DNA from: Scytalidium lignicola
Taxonomy: Eukaryota; Ascomycota; Leotiomycetes
DNA: 64,000 nt
Assembly (NCBI GenBank): GCA_002812745.2
Contig: NCSJ02000104.1
Coordinates: 1 to 64,000, forward strand
Reading direction: 5' to 3'
Numbering within the stretch: the stretch's first letter is position 1; each line of letters opens with the position of its first letter. The notes under the pieces are model-generated. The model saw only the letters and a list, made by a program, of their open reading frames with translations. It was not told the DNA's origin and ran no database searches. Below, one piece after another: positions 1 to 11,900 of the stretch. A program made the position numbers and the translations under genes.

Positions 1-1083
1 CATTTTGACTATTATTTGTAGCAATTGAAGTAGAATAAGCCATTTTGAAAGTATATATAAATATATAAATATAAAAGTATAAAATAATATTAATATTATA
101 TTAAGTTGTTANTTTGAACTTATAATTATAATTTTAAAATGTAGAATATTTGCTACATATATATAGATAAATTCTTATTATAATAACTTGTAAAATCCGA
201 AATAATTACTAAACAACATTCAAATGATTTTTAAACAATTTTTAAATATATTATAAATCATAACTATTTATAATACTTGATTTCAAATTATAATATTACT
301 TTGTTGTTGAGTTATTAATTAAATTGTTAGATTTGTAAAGTAAAACAAAATGACAGAATTTTAAGGTGTAACATTACAAATCAAACTGATAAGAGATAAG
401 AAATCGAGTTATTCCTATTTAAGATTAGTTTGTATTATATAATATATTTGTCAACAAAAACTAAACTAATTTAGGTTTAGCGTAATCACGTGATATACTA
501 TTCGAATAATTATTCGAATATTCAAATATTATTTGATTTGATTTGAATAGTACGTTTTTATAATTTGATTTGAGTTGAATAGTAGTNTATATTCAAATCA
601 AATCAAATCAATTCCAACACTGTTAGTATGTAGTANTTTAGTAAAAATTAATTAACTAATTAATTAATTTTAATTTTAATTTTAATTTTCAAAAATTAAT
701 GTAGTATTAATTTAAGTTTATACTAATTAAAATTAATTTAGTAAATACTACAATTAATTAAAATACTAATTAAATACTAAATCACGTGATCAAAAAATCA
801 AATATCATATTTATAATAGTTTAACTTATATTAATTTATATATTAATAGAATGTTTTAAAATATTCTTTTAAATTCGATTAAATTCGATTAAATTCTATT
901 ATTATAAATCAAGTATATTCTAGAATATTCTTTTAAATTCGATTAAATTCGATTAAATTCTATTATTATAAATTAAATATAATAGAATATTCTAGAATTT
1001 TAATTTTAAATATATATATGTTACCTTTCTTTTAATAAACTAAACTTTTATTTATTCAATTTATTATTCATATTTTATATTAT
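1..1083. other. AT-rich, RIP-like non-coding DNA left of the LTR element
   Basis: Extremely AT-rich sequence with no usable reading frame. It holds poly-purine/pyrimidine runs, two ATCACGTGAT-type palindromes (about 486-495 and 781-790), inverted TTTGATTTGATTTGAA / TTCAAATCAAATCAAA tracts (about 530-610) and a tandem duplication listed separately. The composition matches the mutated element to its right, so this is probably older, RIP-degraded transposon DNA. No family is recognisable. Confidence 0.7.
861..988. repeat. 64-bp tandem duplication in AT-rich DNA
   Basis: Two near-identical consecutive units of about 64 bp (starting near 861 and 925). Each begins ATATTCTTTTAAATTCG, contains two copies of GATTAAATTC, and ends with TTCTAGA-type sequence. 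The second copy diverges only at its 3' end. Its function is unknown; it is probably a local slippage or duplication product. Confidence 0.75.
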
Positions 1084-1277
1084 TGTCGGTTCACCTGTAG
1101 CACGTAGTACAGTATGTAATTATATGTAATATACTCGTTGTGCTATTCTATAGTTGTTGTACGATTAGGGGTAAGAGAGCAAAGCTGTAAGAGCTTTGCT
1201 CGTTCTTACTACCTAATCAGGACTAGCTTATAAGGGTACATGAATATCATGTGTACATAACTACTATTCTACCAACA
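1084..1277 (+). repeat. 5' LTR (194 bp), heavily RIP-mutated
   Basis: TG...CA-bounded repeat that aligns end to end without gaps to 7194-7387 and to the reverse complement of 29453-29646. It contains a degraded central hairpin (GCAAAGCT / AGCTTTGC) and TGAATATCATGT, where the clean copy has CACGTGAATATCACGTG. Confidence 0.93.
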
Positions 1278-4200
1278 CTAAAACTACTTTAAAAATGGCT
1301 GTACACTATAGCTCTTAAAACGTTCAAATCTATAGAGTTTTCTCAATCACATGCTAATTGTCTAATTGGGAATAGCTTTAAATCCCTCTTCCGTACAATT
1401 CTCCGTTCTGCCATCTATACTGTGATGTTCTACCTATTCTACTACTTTTAATTGTACTTTATTCGTATTTAACAGCTGTTTTAAAGCATTAAATAGCTTT
1501 CCTTTAATCATAGAATTAGCTAAATTTATAGTTCTTTTAATCTATTATACTTTAGCGATCTAGTGTTGTTTATACATTTAACAGAAGTACATTACGTTAA
1601 TTATAAGCTACTTTTCTTGTATAGTTCTTAACTTGACAAAGTAATTGTACAATAACCTTGAATCTGTATATATAACTAGTAGAAGGTCGATTTTGAGAAT
1701 TCTTTTAATAGTTAACTTGATTATAACTTTTATATTAAACTTATAAGCTATTTTGTATAGTTTTAAAGCTAAAACACTACATATAACCTTTTTATACTTA
1801 ATTAACGTTTAATATAATATATTTGTGTTTTCTTTCCAGTTTACAAGTATTATAATATAGTTAATTTATAATAATAAGTCTTTATTATTTGTAAATGAAA
1901 TGTTTATAAAGACTAATAACTGTAATATCTTCTTTTCAAGCTTGATAAATTGTATTCTTTTAGTAATGTTTTAAATTTACTATTATAAATGTTTATTTAG
2001 CAATTTTACGTTTTCCTAGCTAAAATTGATAGCTTAAACAGCTATTAATAAGTTGTATAATACTTTCAGTTAGTAAACTGAAGTTATATATACTCTTTAA
2101 GTACATTATACAATATATTACTTTTTAGTAGTAAAGTTTTAATGTATAGTTCTTTATAAGCTTATTATAGTAGCTGATTTCCTAGTTATAAGCTGTAGAT
2201 TAACATATTAGCACTTTTAAGTAAGTAAAATTCTAATATTATTCAATTGTATAATACTTCTATTAAACTTGATTCTTTTATTAATAGTTAGTGTTTTGCA
2301 TTTTTTAGCCAGGAAATTAGCCTTTTTNCAGCTGTTCTTGCTTTAGTTCAGCAAATTAAGTATTTCCGACAAATAAGATATTATCAGTTTAAAGTTTTAC
2401 AACATTAAAAGGTTTAATGCTGTATAATAAGTATAAGTTGTATATTAACAGTTTTATAACAAGCACTTTAACATAGTAAAAGTAGTAAGTTTAAAATTAG
2501 TGGTTTTTCAGCTTTAAAGACTTCGTAGAGTAGTTTTACAACTTGTAGAATTGACTTTTCACAGAGATTAAATTGTTCTATAAGCTCTAGAAGTAGCTGT
2601 ACGTAGAAATCCTGATTTAACAGAGTAGTAAACTGTATGTACACTTGTAAAATGTTCTATAAGTATAAACTTGTATTTTTATACTTTATAGTAGTAATAT
2701 AAAGAATAATACACTGGCTAACATGCTGAATAGTAGATGATTAAGTTAAAATAAGCTTTTTTTCTATTATCCTTATAAGCTTATATTATAAGGTATAACT
2801 TTTTAAAAACTTTTTNCANGTTTTCTTATTTTTAATTTTATCTACAAACTTAACGTTAAATATATGTATATTATTAAGTATATCTTAAAAGTTTACAGTT
2901 TTAAAAATGCTCTTTTCAAGTAATTCTAATATTTTAACTTGTTGTAAAATTGCAAATTAGAGCTTTAATTTCTCGTTTTACAAGAAAACAGTGATTTTAA
3001 AATATTTGCAAAGTTTTCCATGTTTACGTTTTATAAGTAGTACTAGTAGTAGAATAACAGCTATAGTCAACTTGTTAAACTTCTCTTAGTGTTCTTTAAC
3101 GGCTGTAATTTCCAGTTTTAACTTTAATAACTTGATTTTATCAATTTCTTCTATAAGTGTAAAATATAGTTTTACGATTGTTAACCTGAATAGTATATTC
3201 TTATACAATAATACTAATATGTACATTTTTCCGTCTATACTTACAAATTTGTATAACTTTTCCTAGCTTCTATTTTAACTTGTATTTTTTGCTCTTTATA
3301 TAAGAACGTTTAAATTTAACAGTAAATTGTAAACAGCACTTATATCAAAGCTGTTATATATGTTAATTATGTTTTATACTTGCTGTTTTGCCCTGATTTT
3401 ACTAATTTCCTTTATAGCTTTCTTGATTGTTATAACTTTCTAACTAATAGTTAANNCTAGAGTGTTAAGTTTTAATATGCATAAGTAAATGTTATAAATT
3501 AATAGTATAAAGATAAGTCTGTTAAGTCTTACAGAATTGTTAACAGCTTTGAATGTTATTTATAAAGTTATATCCTTATCAAGATCATGGATTTCAATTA
3601 TAATTATTTAGTAAGTATATTGTACAAGTGTATAATATTGTTCAATATAGTTAATTGAGTTGTAAGCTTCTATTAAGATTGTTTTTAAGGTTGTTCTTAT
3701 AACTATAACACTTTATTAGAACTCTTTACTGATGAAGTTCTTTTTNAATGTTAGTAACAATCTAGTTTAAAAGCCTTAGATAAGTATTGATTTAACAAAT
3801 ATATAAAGTGTTTTAAGTATGCTTTACATTAATATTTTGGAGTTATTTACCAGCTTAATAATGTATTCCTTTGTTAACAATGTAAAGTACAGGTTTGTTG
3901 TTAATGTAGAAGACATTGATAATAATAAAATAATTAAAGCTGACATTGTTTTGTAAGTTGAATCTGAACCTTCTTAGCAATTTCTTATAATGTTAATAAT
4001 GGGTATAAAACTTAATAAGGTATTTTAATATGTCTTTGTTGATATTATAGTTTATACAATTTAATATACATTATAATCTAGCTATTAATGGATAGTTGAA
4101 ATGTCAGTGTAAGTATTATAATTTTATATGGATCAAGAAATAAAGGTTTTCTTTTAGTAAATTAAAAACAAGAGTATGTAAAGATATATTCTAAAGTAAA

Positions 4201-5831
4201 AANGTTATAGTCAAATTGTTGTATAACTAGAATACTTCTTTGTAAGATAACAAGTAAGTTTATAAAGTTGTTGAAATATATGCTTAATTAGTCTATATCC
4301 ATTAAGCATAGTAAAAAGGAAGTAGTTGATTTAATTATATAGAATTCAATTTGCTTAATTAGTATATTCATTAATATAAAACTTATTAAAGTTATACTCT
4401 TGATTCTGAATTATATTATTACTATACCTTTAGTTATAATATTCAGTATTATAATTTAGTCTACTTATTGTAAAGTTTTAAATTGATTGTAACTAGTTAT
4501 AAAGTACTTTACAACTTTTGTATTAATCAAGATTTTATGAAATTGTCTTAAATCATACCTTGTTAAGCTCTTTACACTGTATACTTTTGTTATAGTTGTT
4601 ATAAAGGTTTTTAGGTTAAGTTCTCAAGGGTAATTCTTAGTTGTTAATACCTTAGTAGTTAATTAGTATAAGAAAGTGTTATTAACTAATTTTATAATAA
4701 TTGGTATAGTTAATTCTACTAAGAAACTTTTGTATAAGGTAAAGAATGTAAAATTACCTTGTTTAAGTTCTTTAGGTTTTGAATTAAGGTCGTTGTTAGT
4801 ATTATTAACAAAAAGGGTTTCAAAAGTAAGGTTTAATTCCTTCTTGAAATTGTTATCTTTATAATTGGTAATATATTGTTGAAATTACTTTTTAAAGTGT
4901 TATTCAAAGTTATAAATAGTAAAGTTGAATTGGTTTGTGTATTTAGCTTTAAAGTATACTTTTTTNAGTATCTTATTTCTTTTATAAGTATTTTTATGAT
5001 TAACAACCTTCTCTTTTGTATATAAAATACCTTCCTTATGTTTGAGGATATAAAGTAGTATGTTTAAGGCTTTGTGAATAGTATTGTTAGCTTGTTCTAT
5101 AATTGGTATAATAATAACAATTTGTAAAGTAGGTTTTATTATAGTATTCTTATTCCTTTTCCTTTTTATATAATATAATAAATGAGTAGAGTTTATTAAT
5201 AAGTTGCCTTAAGTCTTTTAATAAGTTTGAAATAGTATATTTATATATTAGAGATCTTTAGCAAGTAGTAATTAACTTCTTATGGAGAATATTAGTTATC
5301 TTGTAAGTTAGTTAGAGGTTATATTAAAGTTCTTAAAGCTTGTTAATAAGTAATTGTATATTCTTAAATGTTATTTTCCTAAGGTTTTTGGCTGTGATCA
5401 AGGTTAACATTATGCCNTTTTTATTCAGTATAAATTTGATGATAATATATAAGTCTTTTGTAAAAGTTGTATAAATGAGTATATGCCTTTTTGAATATAT
5501 GTTTAGTAAGGTTGTTAATGATGAAATAACCTTTTGCTAGTCTTGTTAATATAGTNAAAAAACGTTTTGATATAGAATTCCTTTGATAATTCTATTTGTT
5601 TATAATAACTCTTGAAGATCATCAACTTGTATTTGAAGTTATTAGTCATTCCATTGTACTTTTAGTCTTTTGTGTACATTTTAACAATATTGAAGACTTG
5701 TTTTATATACACAAGTTAGGTTGAAGGTGATGATGATAGGCTAAGCTTGTAATTAAAGTTGTGATGTTGTTGTAGTCTATAAAATTGTTGTTTACTTTGA
5801 GGAGTTTTGATAGTACTTGATTCTTAGCTTG

Positions 5832-5936
5832 TGTTAGGAACGAGTAATCGAATAGCTTTACCACTCGCCTAAAAAAGGCAGATTATTAGCGATCACATCG
5901 CTAATAGCTATTCTACTATATATAGCGTTCCTAACA
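5832..5936. mobile_element. Nested 105-bp element with 11-bp inverted ends
   Basis: Bounded by TGTTAGGAACG and CGTTCCTAACA, a perfect 11-bp inverted repeat, and flanked by the direct repeat GCTTG (5827-5831 and 5937-5941). It is visibly richer in GC than its surroundings and holds two small hairpins (GCCTAAAAAAGGC; TTAGCGATCACATCGCTAA). It lies inside the RIP-degraded retrotransposon but is not itself degraded, so it inserted afterwards or was too short for RIP. TG...CA ends with a 5-bp duplication fit a very short solo LTR (SMART/TRIM-like); a MITE is the alternative. Confidence 0.75.
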
Positions 5937-6904
5937 GCTTGTAAACATTAAGTTAAGAACTTTAAGGTTAATTTAAGAGTTTATAAGTTGAATGGTTTTA
6001 AGGAGTGTAATAACCATAAAAGTAATAAGTCCCTTTTAGAGGTTATAAAGGGTATTCTTAAGGTTCTTTTCATCTTATACATGTTATTCTTCCTTTTGTA
6101 ATACATTTACNAAAAGTTTAAGTAATTATAATATTTTTGTTATTATACATCATCTGTACACTATTACAGTAGAAGTAGTTATGTAAGCTTTATAACTCTT
6201 TTTAGGGAATTACTCTAAAGTAATTGATAATAAAGTCCTTGAAATTGTTTTGAAATAAGTTTTAAAGGTTTATGTTACTTCTCTTGTCAAGATAGTATTT
6301 GTAAACTTTGGNTTTTTAAGAATTCAAGCTAATTATTCTTCATAAGTTTAATTGTTATTCCTTATTTCCATTTCTTGATTTATACTTTTTAATTTACTCT
6401 TATAATACNTTTTTATTATCCTTATAATGGTTTTTAGTTTGTTTTCCTTTGTATTCCTTATTGTANTTTTTTGTTTTTACTATGTTTCTTGTTGTTCTTA
6501 AGTTGTACATGTATAGTTTACTAATACTAGTACAAGGTACTTGATTGATTGTAAAATAAAGCTAGTTATGCATAAGTACNAAAAAGTATTTATTTGCAAG
6601 TAATAAACTTTATAATTATAAAGGCTTGGACAAAAGTTTTTCAAGGGTACAATAACTTCTTGGTCTTCTTGAACGTAGAGTTCTATAAGCTTCTAAAGTT
6701 CTCCTGTATGCTTGTGAAGGCTTGTAGTTCTGTAATGAAAGTGAAAGTAAGGTAAAAGATCATGGTTTTGATGGCTTGATATGTTGTTTCTAGTTTAGAA
6801 TAAAAGATATAAAGAAAGTAATGGTTTTTGAATAGAAATTAATGAAAATAAGAGGTAGAAGAGTAATTTTTTAAATAGAATTTAGTTAATTGACTGATTA
6901 CATA

Positions 6905-7170
6905 ACTTTGTAAGTAGACTGTCTAATGTCCAACTGAACATGTTGTTTTTGGCAAAAACAAATTCAGCAATAACAATTATAAAAAGGGATTGCCAAACGT
7001 CCTACTAATCAAGTTATAATTGTTGAATAGCTATTTTCCCTTTCGACTAAGGTAAATTACAACTTTGTAAGGGGACTACTAAATGTCCTACTGAACAAGT
7101 TATAATCTCTTGAGATTCAGCTTTAAAAGGGGATTACTGAATATCCTACCAATTAAACGATAATCTCCTG
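6905..7170. repeat. Degenerate tandem repeat at the 3' end of the retrotransposon interior
   Basis: Four imperfect units (about 6905-6942, 6980-7020, 7061-7108, 7125-7170) share a core of the type GGGACTACTAAATGTCCTAC followed by GAACAAGTTATAATCT-like sequence. The third unit is best preserved. They sit just before the 3' LTR, where the untranslated region and polypurine tract of an LTR element would be. Confidence 0.6.
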
Positions 7171-7193
7171 ATCTGTATGTACAAATTGATCAG

Positions 7194-7387
7194 TGTCGGT
7201 TCACCTGTAGCATGAAGTACAGTATGTAATTATACGTAATATACTCGTTATGCTAATCTATGGTTGTTCCATGATTAAGGGTGGGAGAGCGAAGCTGTAG
7301 GAGCTTCGCTTGTTCCCACTACCTAATCGGGACTAGCTTACAGGGGCACGTGAATATCACGTGTACGTAACCACTGTTCTACCAACA
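7194..7387 (+). repeat. 3' LTR (194 bp), lightly mutated
   Basis: Same length and ends as the 5' LTR but with far fewer transitions. It keeps the CACGTGAATATCACGTG motif and the hairpin GCGAAGCT...AGCTTCGC. It marks the right edge of the AT-rich block; ordinary-composition DNA starts directly after it. Confidence 0.93.
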
Positions 7388-8011
7388 GTAATGTTTTTAT
7401 GTTCTACGGCCATCAGGACAACGGTATCCTGCAAGATAGATACCAGAAGATCTTCTAGTCTTCTCAGACCTACTCGTCGGCGCAGTAAATTAAGTGTAAC
7501 TGTTACTCCTAGGGGATTGACTAGAATTCACTACATTTGTGACATCCGATGATACGCTAGAATTCGTCTGCTTCCTCCGTCTATAACTAGATTTCATCGG
7601 CAGCATCGAATACTAAAACAGAAATTAGAACTAGATCAGATATTTAACATTTCGGTCTTACCCCTCGAAGATTACGAAGATTTGGACCACTATGTCTAAC
7701 GAATTGTTTTATCTCTTTCGAATTATCTTTGTTTATGTCTTTTCCATTTATGTCTCGAGGTACAGAAGCAGGTCGTTAAAAGCAGTTAGCTTGACCGTTT
7801 GTCGATTGAGCTCTTTCAACGCGCAGGGTTTGAGCCACACCTTCGAGAAGGAGTCGTAGAATTCTGTAGAATGAAGTTTTATGTCCAACTTGTGCTATTT
7901 CGAAGGCAGCGATTCGGACGGATAATCAATTGTTTTTGCTTCAGAGCGCCGTCTCTTGCGAACGCCATTCTTATGCTCAGAGGCTCGTTCTGTTCTGTTT
8001 GTCTCATCTTG
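7388..8011. other. Intergenic spacer right of the LTR element
   Basis: Normal base composition resumes at the LTR edge. The few ORFs run from the LTR or are shorter than 75 codons with no recognisable domain. I see no gene here. Confidence 0.6.
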
Positions 8012-8395
8012 TCAATCTGAGAAGCGTGCTTGAGCAGAGCATCTGCACGGCCTCTTAAAAGGATTAGTCTCCATCGCTGCTCTGCCACAGTCTTCACATT
8101 CATCGAACATTTGTTTTCGATCTTGTTTAATTTGGTTCAACCTGTTCCGCTTACACTCTTGCAGTCTTTCTTTCTCGATTTCTAGTGTAGAAGCCAGGCT
8201 TAAAAGGTTGTAATTATCACATTTCATCCTGATGCGAGAAATGATTTTCGCAAAAACCATAAGTTTAGTGCTAATGAGCACTGCACACGTACCTATGACC
8301 ACGGAGTAGGCTATGCGGTCGGTATTCTGCGTCTGGAGCGCCTCTAGGACATTTTCCAGAGAGTTACCAGATTCATCAAGAACAGACCGCTTCAT
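8012..8395 (-). CDS. Small hypothetical membrane/coiled-coil protein
   Basis: About 127 codons from the first in-frame ATG (8395). The frame stays open upstream to about 8505, with a GCPHC-type stretch but no ATG, so an extra 5' exon may exist. The protein has one hydrophobic segment (about residues 30-52, AYSVVIGTCAVLISTKLMVF) followed by a charged, Lys/Arg/Glu-rich helix likely to be a coiled coil and a Cys-containing tail. No family recognised. It is divergently placed to the large gene starting at 8920. A single TM plus coiled coil beside recognition-type genes is suggestive, but no function can be assigned. Confidence 0.4.
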   Translation of the reverse strand: MKRSVLDESGNSLENVLEALQTQNTDRIAYSVVIGTCAVLISTKLMVFAKIISRIRMKCDNYNLLSLASTLEIEKERLQECKRNRLNQIKQDRKQMFDECEDCGRAAMETNPFKRPCRCSAQARFSD

Positions 8396-8919
8396 GTTTA
8401 TTTGCTCGTTCGGAGGGGGAGAACCAGTAGTAGTTTCGTTGTGGACAGCGGACTCGGGACAGTGCGGGCAACCTACCACTCCAAATACCTCATATGTATA
8501 GACTTCTTAAGTTGTAAGCCACAATATTATTGACGGTAAAATATTTGCGCGTCAAACAATTCAAAACTAACAGTAAGCATGGATAATTATTGGATGTACG
8601 ACGGCGATAGATACCAAATGCAGCGCATTGTAGTGTAAGGCTGCGGAGAGCCTCGTAAATCCTAGCAGAGAGCCTTATGCATGCGGAATTGCGTTAGAGA
8701 AACGTTGTCGGTGTCTCAAATTCTTCCAGCTGTAAAGGTATGGCTGCGCCATCCCCACCATAATCATAAACTATTTAGTCTCATACAGCCTTACCAATTA
8801 TCCTTCCTCATTTTCCTTCCATTATTATTCTACTTTGCTATGGGGTATTTCCAATGATTGGTTTCCTATATTATAGGGTCTCTCTCGGCCAACGGCTACG
8901 AGGAGCGCACTTGTAACAG
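8396..8919. promoter_or_regulatory. Divergent intergenic region
   Basis: About 520 bp between a minus-strand small ORF and the plus-strand 8920 gene. It is AT-rich with pyrimidine-rich stretches just upstream of 8920 (TTCCTCATTTTCCTTCCA near 8805). It presumably carries both promoters; no specific operator is recognisable. Confidence 0.35.
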
Positions 8920-11900
8920 ATGGATCCAGTCACTGCATTGGGTGCTGCAGGATCTATCATAGGAATCGCCAGTTTCGGTTTGCAGCTTGGTCAAACCCTT
9001 TACCAATTTGTGGATGAAGCTCGATCAGCCAAAGAAAACTTGCAAATTTTGACAGAAGAAATCAATTCGACATCAAACGCTCTGAAACATATCTACAAGC
9101 TTCTAGAAGAGGAAAAGGAGCTCCGAGCTGATCACCTACATCGCCCACATCATAACAGGAGTAGTTTTCTCTTTTCTTCCAAAGCTCTGGATGATGTTAA
9201 AGACACAGCGGATAAGTGCTTGATTATATTTTGGAGAATTGAAGGCACCGTCGCTAACATCCGCCACGTTGAAAATCAACTAATCCAACGTCTGATAAAG
9301 TTTAACGAAGAAGTTCAAACAAATAAGGAGGCTGTTACAATAAGTCTCGACAATAATTGGAGTATCAGACGCCGGATACGTTGGCCTTCCATCGTCCCGA
9401 AACTGAAAAGTTATAGCAGACAATTGGATACTCTCAAACTCAACTTGGTGTTAATAATTCAGGTTATATCGTTAGGCTATCAACGCAATAACCCGTGAGT
9501 AATACATTCAGAGCTTCCTTTAACTGTGGAACTAACCAGAAGTTAAAAGAAAACTCAATAGCGAAGATCTCTTTGCTGTGGTTCGAATAATGGAGAGTAT
9601 AAGGCGAATAGCAGCACAGATAGATCTTTCGGAGTTCCTATCCCCCTCTGCGCGACCTAGGTTGCAAGACTCACCTCGGCCGACACAAAGACGGCTAGAA
9701 AGCCCAGCAGGATTAGACTTCTTTTCACGAATTGGTTCTAGTCGGCATAATTCATGGAATAATAATCGCCATCGGTCCGAAAATTCTCCAGTTAGACAAA
9801 GGATTCTGTCCGAAAAACGACAGCAGAATAAACCCAACGATACTTGGGGAGAGAGATCTGACGCTGAACCTGCTTCCCGGGTTAGTTTTGAGGATCAGGT
9901 ACACAGTGGACTTCCAGGCAAAGTCAGCCACAATATAGACGATCCCGAATATCTCTCGAAACTTCAAGCGGCCAGAGAAGTTATTAAGACTGACATCGAA
10001 GCGAAGCAGCAAGGGAGACCAACACGGAATATAAAATTAGAGTTGCAGGGTATCGATGTTACAGATATGAACGAAGAAAGTCCCGAAAAAGTCTCTCAAG
10101 GTGGATCGCAGAAAGAAAAAGAAACAGTCATAGGAGATGACAAAATGGCAAATCAAATCAATGCATTTATCATCGCAGATTCAATTATGCCATCTTCATC
10201 AGCACCCTACATACAAGAAATTAACCCCGATCTCAAAAGGACAAAGATTTGCAATAATCCTCTAGTTGATGTTGAAGGTGAATTGACTGACAAAGATCAA
10301 ACTTTGCCTAAGGGCACTTCATCTTTAGTATGTCCTTAACTCACCTTTATATCGGATCACTGTACACATCCGTTTATATGCTAACGGTTCTTCATGAAGC
10401 TAAGTCAAAATCCAGGCCAGGGGCTGAATATGAGAAAACTAATTGATCGAAAAATCCAACCTAAACTTCCTATATTCCCGAAATTTGGAGATCAACAGAA
10501 GCAAAAAGATGTTTCCTTCCAGGAAAACAGCGAGGCCGACCCGAAGGCAGCTCAACCGGAAGAAATTAATGCTCAGATGCCTACCAAAGAACAACTGTTG
10601 AACACGGAAAGACGATTTGTGATACCTCCTACCATAGGTCTCCAAACACCAACACCACCTTCTTCCGCACGAGGCTTTGTCGAAGAATCAGCAGCACAAT
10701 CGCGCTATTCTGATAAAAAGGTTGAAGGCACCGCTCTCCACGCTGACGAAGAAGAAGATAGGACAACTTCTTTCGTTGATAACTCGGGGAAATCTGATAC
10801 TATTAGTATAGTCGATAATATTTCTCTTGGAAAGTTAGCAACCTTGATATGCTTCTTCTCTGGNAAAAAAACTCATAACCGATCCTTCCGTATCCGCATA
10901 TATTATTGAGAAAGGACAAGTTGTCCAATTTCCGTATTCAGGGAACTTAATTTTGAAGAAGAAGCAGTATAAAAAATTATGTTCACTTTCTGTTGGTCAA
11001 GGTATGGACACATCATTCTTAAGTCTGGATGAAATTAGTGCTCTCCAAGGCCTGTGTGATCTAACATACCTGGCTGGAAGTTGGTCACTTGAAAACCATG
11101 CAGCATATTTGGAAAGGATAAAAAGACACCGGTTAAAGTTCTGGAAAAAGACAGATAATCTACTATTTGTGCTTCTGAAAGAATATACCCGTTATGATGA
11201 TGATGGTCGGGAATCTGACGCGATAGGACTATCATCTGGTAATATCAAGAAGAACGAAGTCTCGTCTCACATAAGGAACTCAGTCCCACCAAAGGAAGAA
11301 CCTGCATCTCGGATAAATCCTCAAATTTCTACTTCCAATCAAGGTGCTCCTACTCCTATTCCAAAAGCTGATGCAAAAATTAATACACAACCTGCCTCGA
11401 TACCAAAATTTCCAGCCCAGGTCAGTCAGGAACTCCAAAATCATCGCCCCATTCCGCCTCCACCAGTGCCGCCTCCTTGGTTCATCCCACAACCTTCTAT
11501 TATACCGGCGCCTATAATGGGCCATCAAGCACTGGACGAGAAGACTTGCACTAGACTACTGTCAACATACTGTATGTGGGTAATCCAAAAGTCGGTGATA
11601 AAAGACCAATCCAAAAATAAGTTTAGTTGGGATCGATGCAAAACAACCAGGGAGTTAATCCCATCAAACGAGGTTCTACGTAAAATTGAGGAGCTAGACG
11701 ATGAAAATGACCTTACAGTCATAGATAAGAAGCTCGACCTCCCCTTACATCAGCAGAGACAAATTGCTCGCCTTATCCAGAGAGTCATTGAGCAAGAAGC
11801 TGATCCTCACTATGAATGGACGCTTCGGCAAATTGAACCGACGTATAAGATAAAAGGTATTTGGCAGAAAGATGAGCTAGAAGCTATATCTGTGTATCTT

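Larger units (their letters stand above)
1084..7387 (+). mobile_element. RIP-degraded LTR retrotransposon, full length
   Basis: Two direct repeats of 194 bp (1084-1277 and 7194-7387) begin TGTCGGTTCACCTGTAG and end CTACCAACA, enclosing about 5.9 kb. The interior is about as AT-rich as the left flank, has no gag-pol reading frame, and its only ORF is a spurious 62-codon one. Differences between the LTRs and the clean solo copy at 29453-29646 are mostly C-to-T or G-to-A, as RIP produces. The left LTR is mutated more than the right. Just inside the left LTR lies CTAAAACTACTTTAAAA, whose un-mutated relative follows the LTR at 20016-20206. The flanking 5-mers (ATTAT and GTAAT) do not match cleanly, so the target duplication is not confirmed. 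Gypsy or Copia class cannot be told from what remains. Confidence 0.88.

Noticed and set aside
4676..4864. 62-codon ORF inside the RIP-degraded element
   Set aside because: Leu/Lys/Ser-rich translation of AT-rich DNA; no relation to gag or pol can be seen.
1084..7387. Five-base target duplication for the large retrotransposon
   Set aside because: ATTAT (left) and GTAAT (right) differ at two positions, only one of which RIP could explain.
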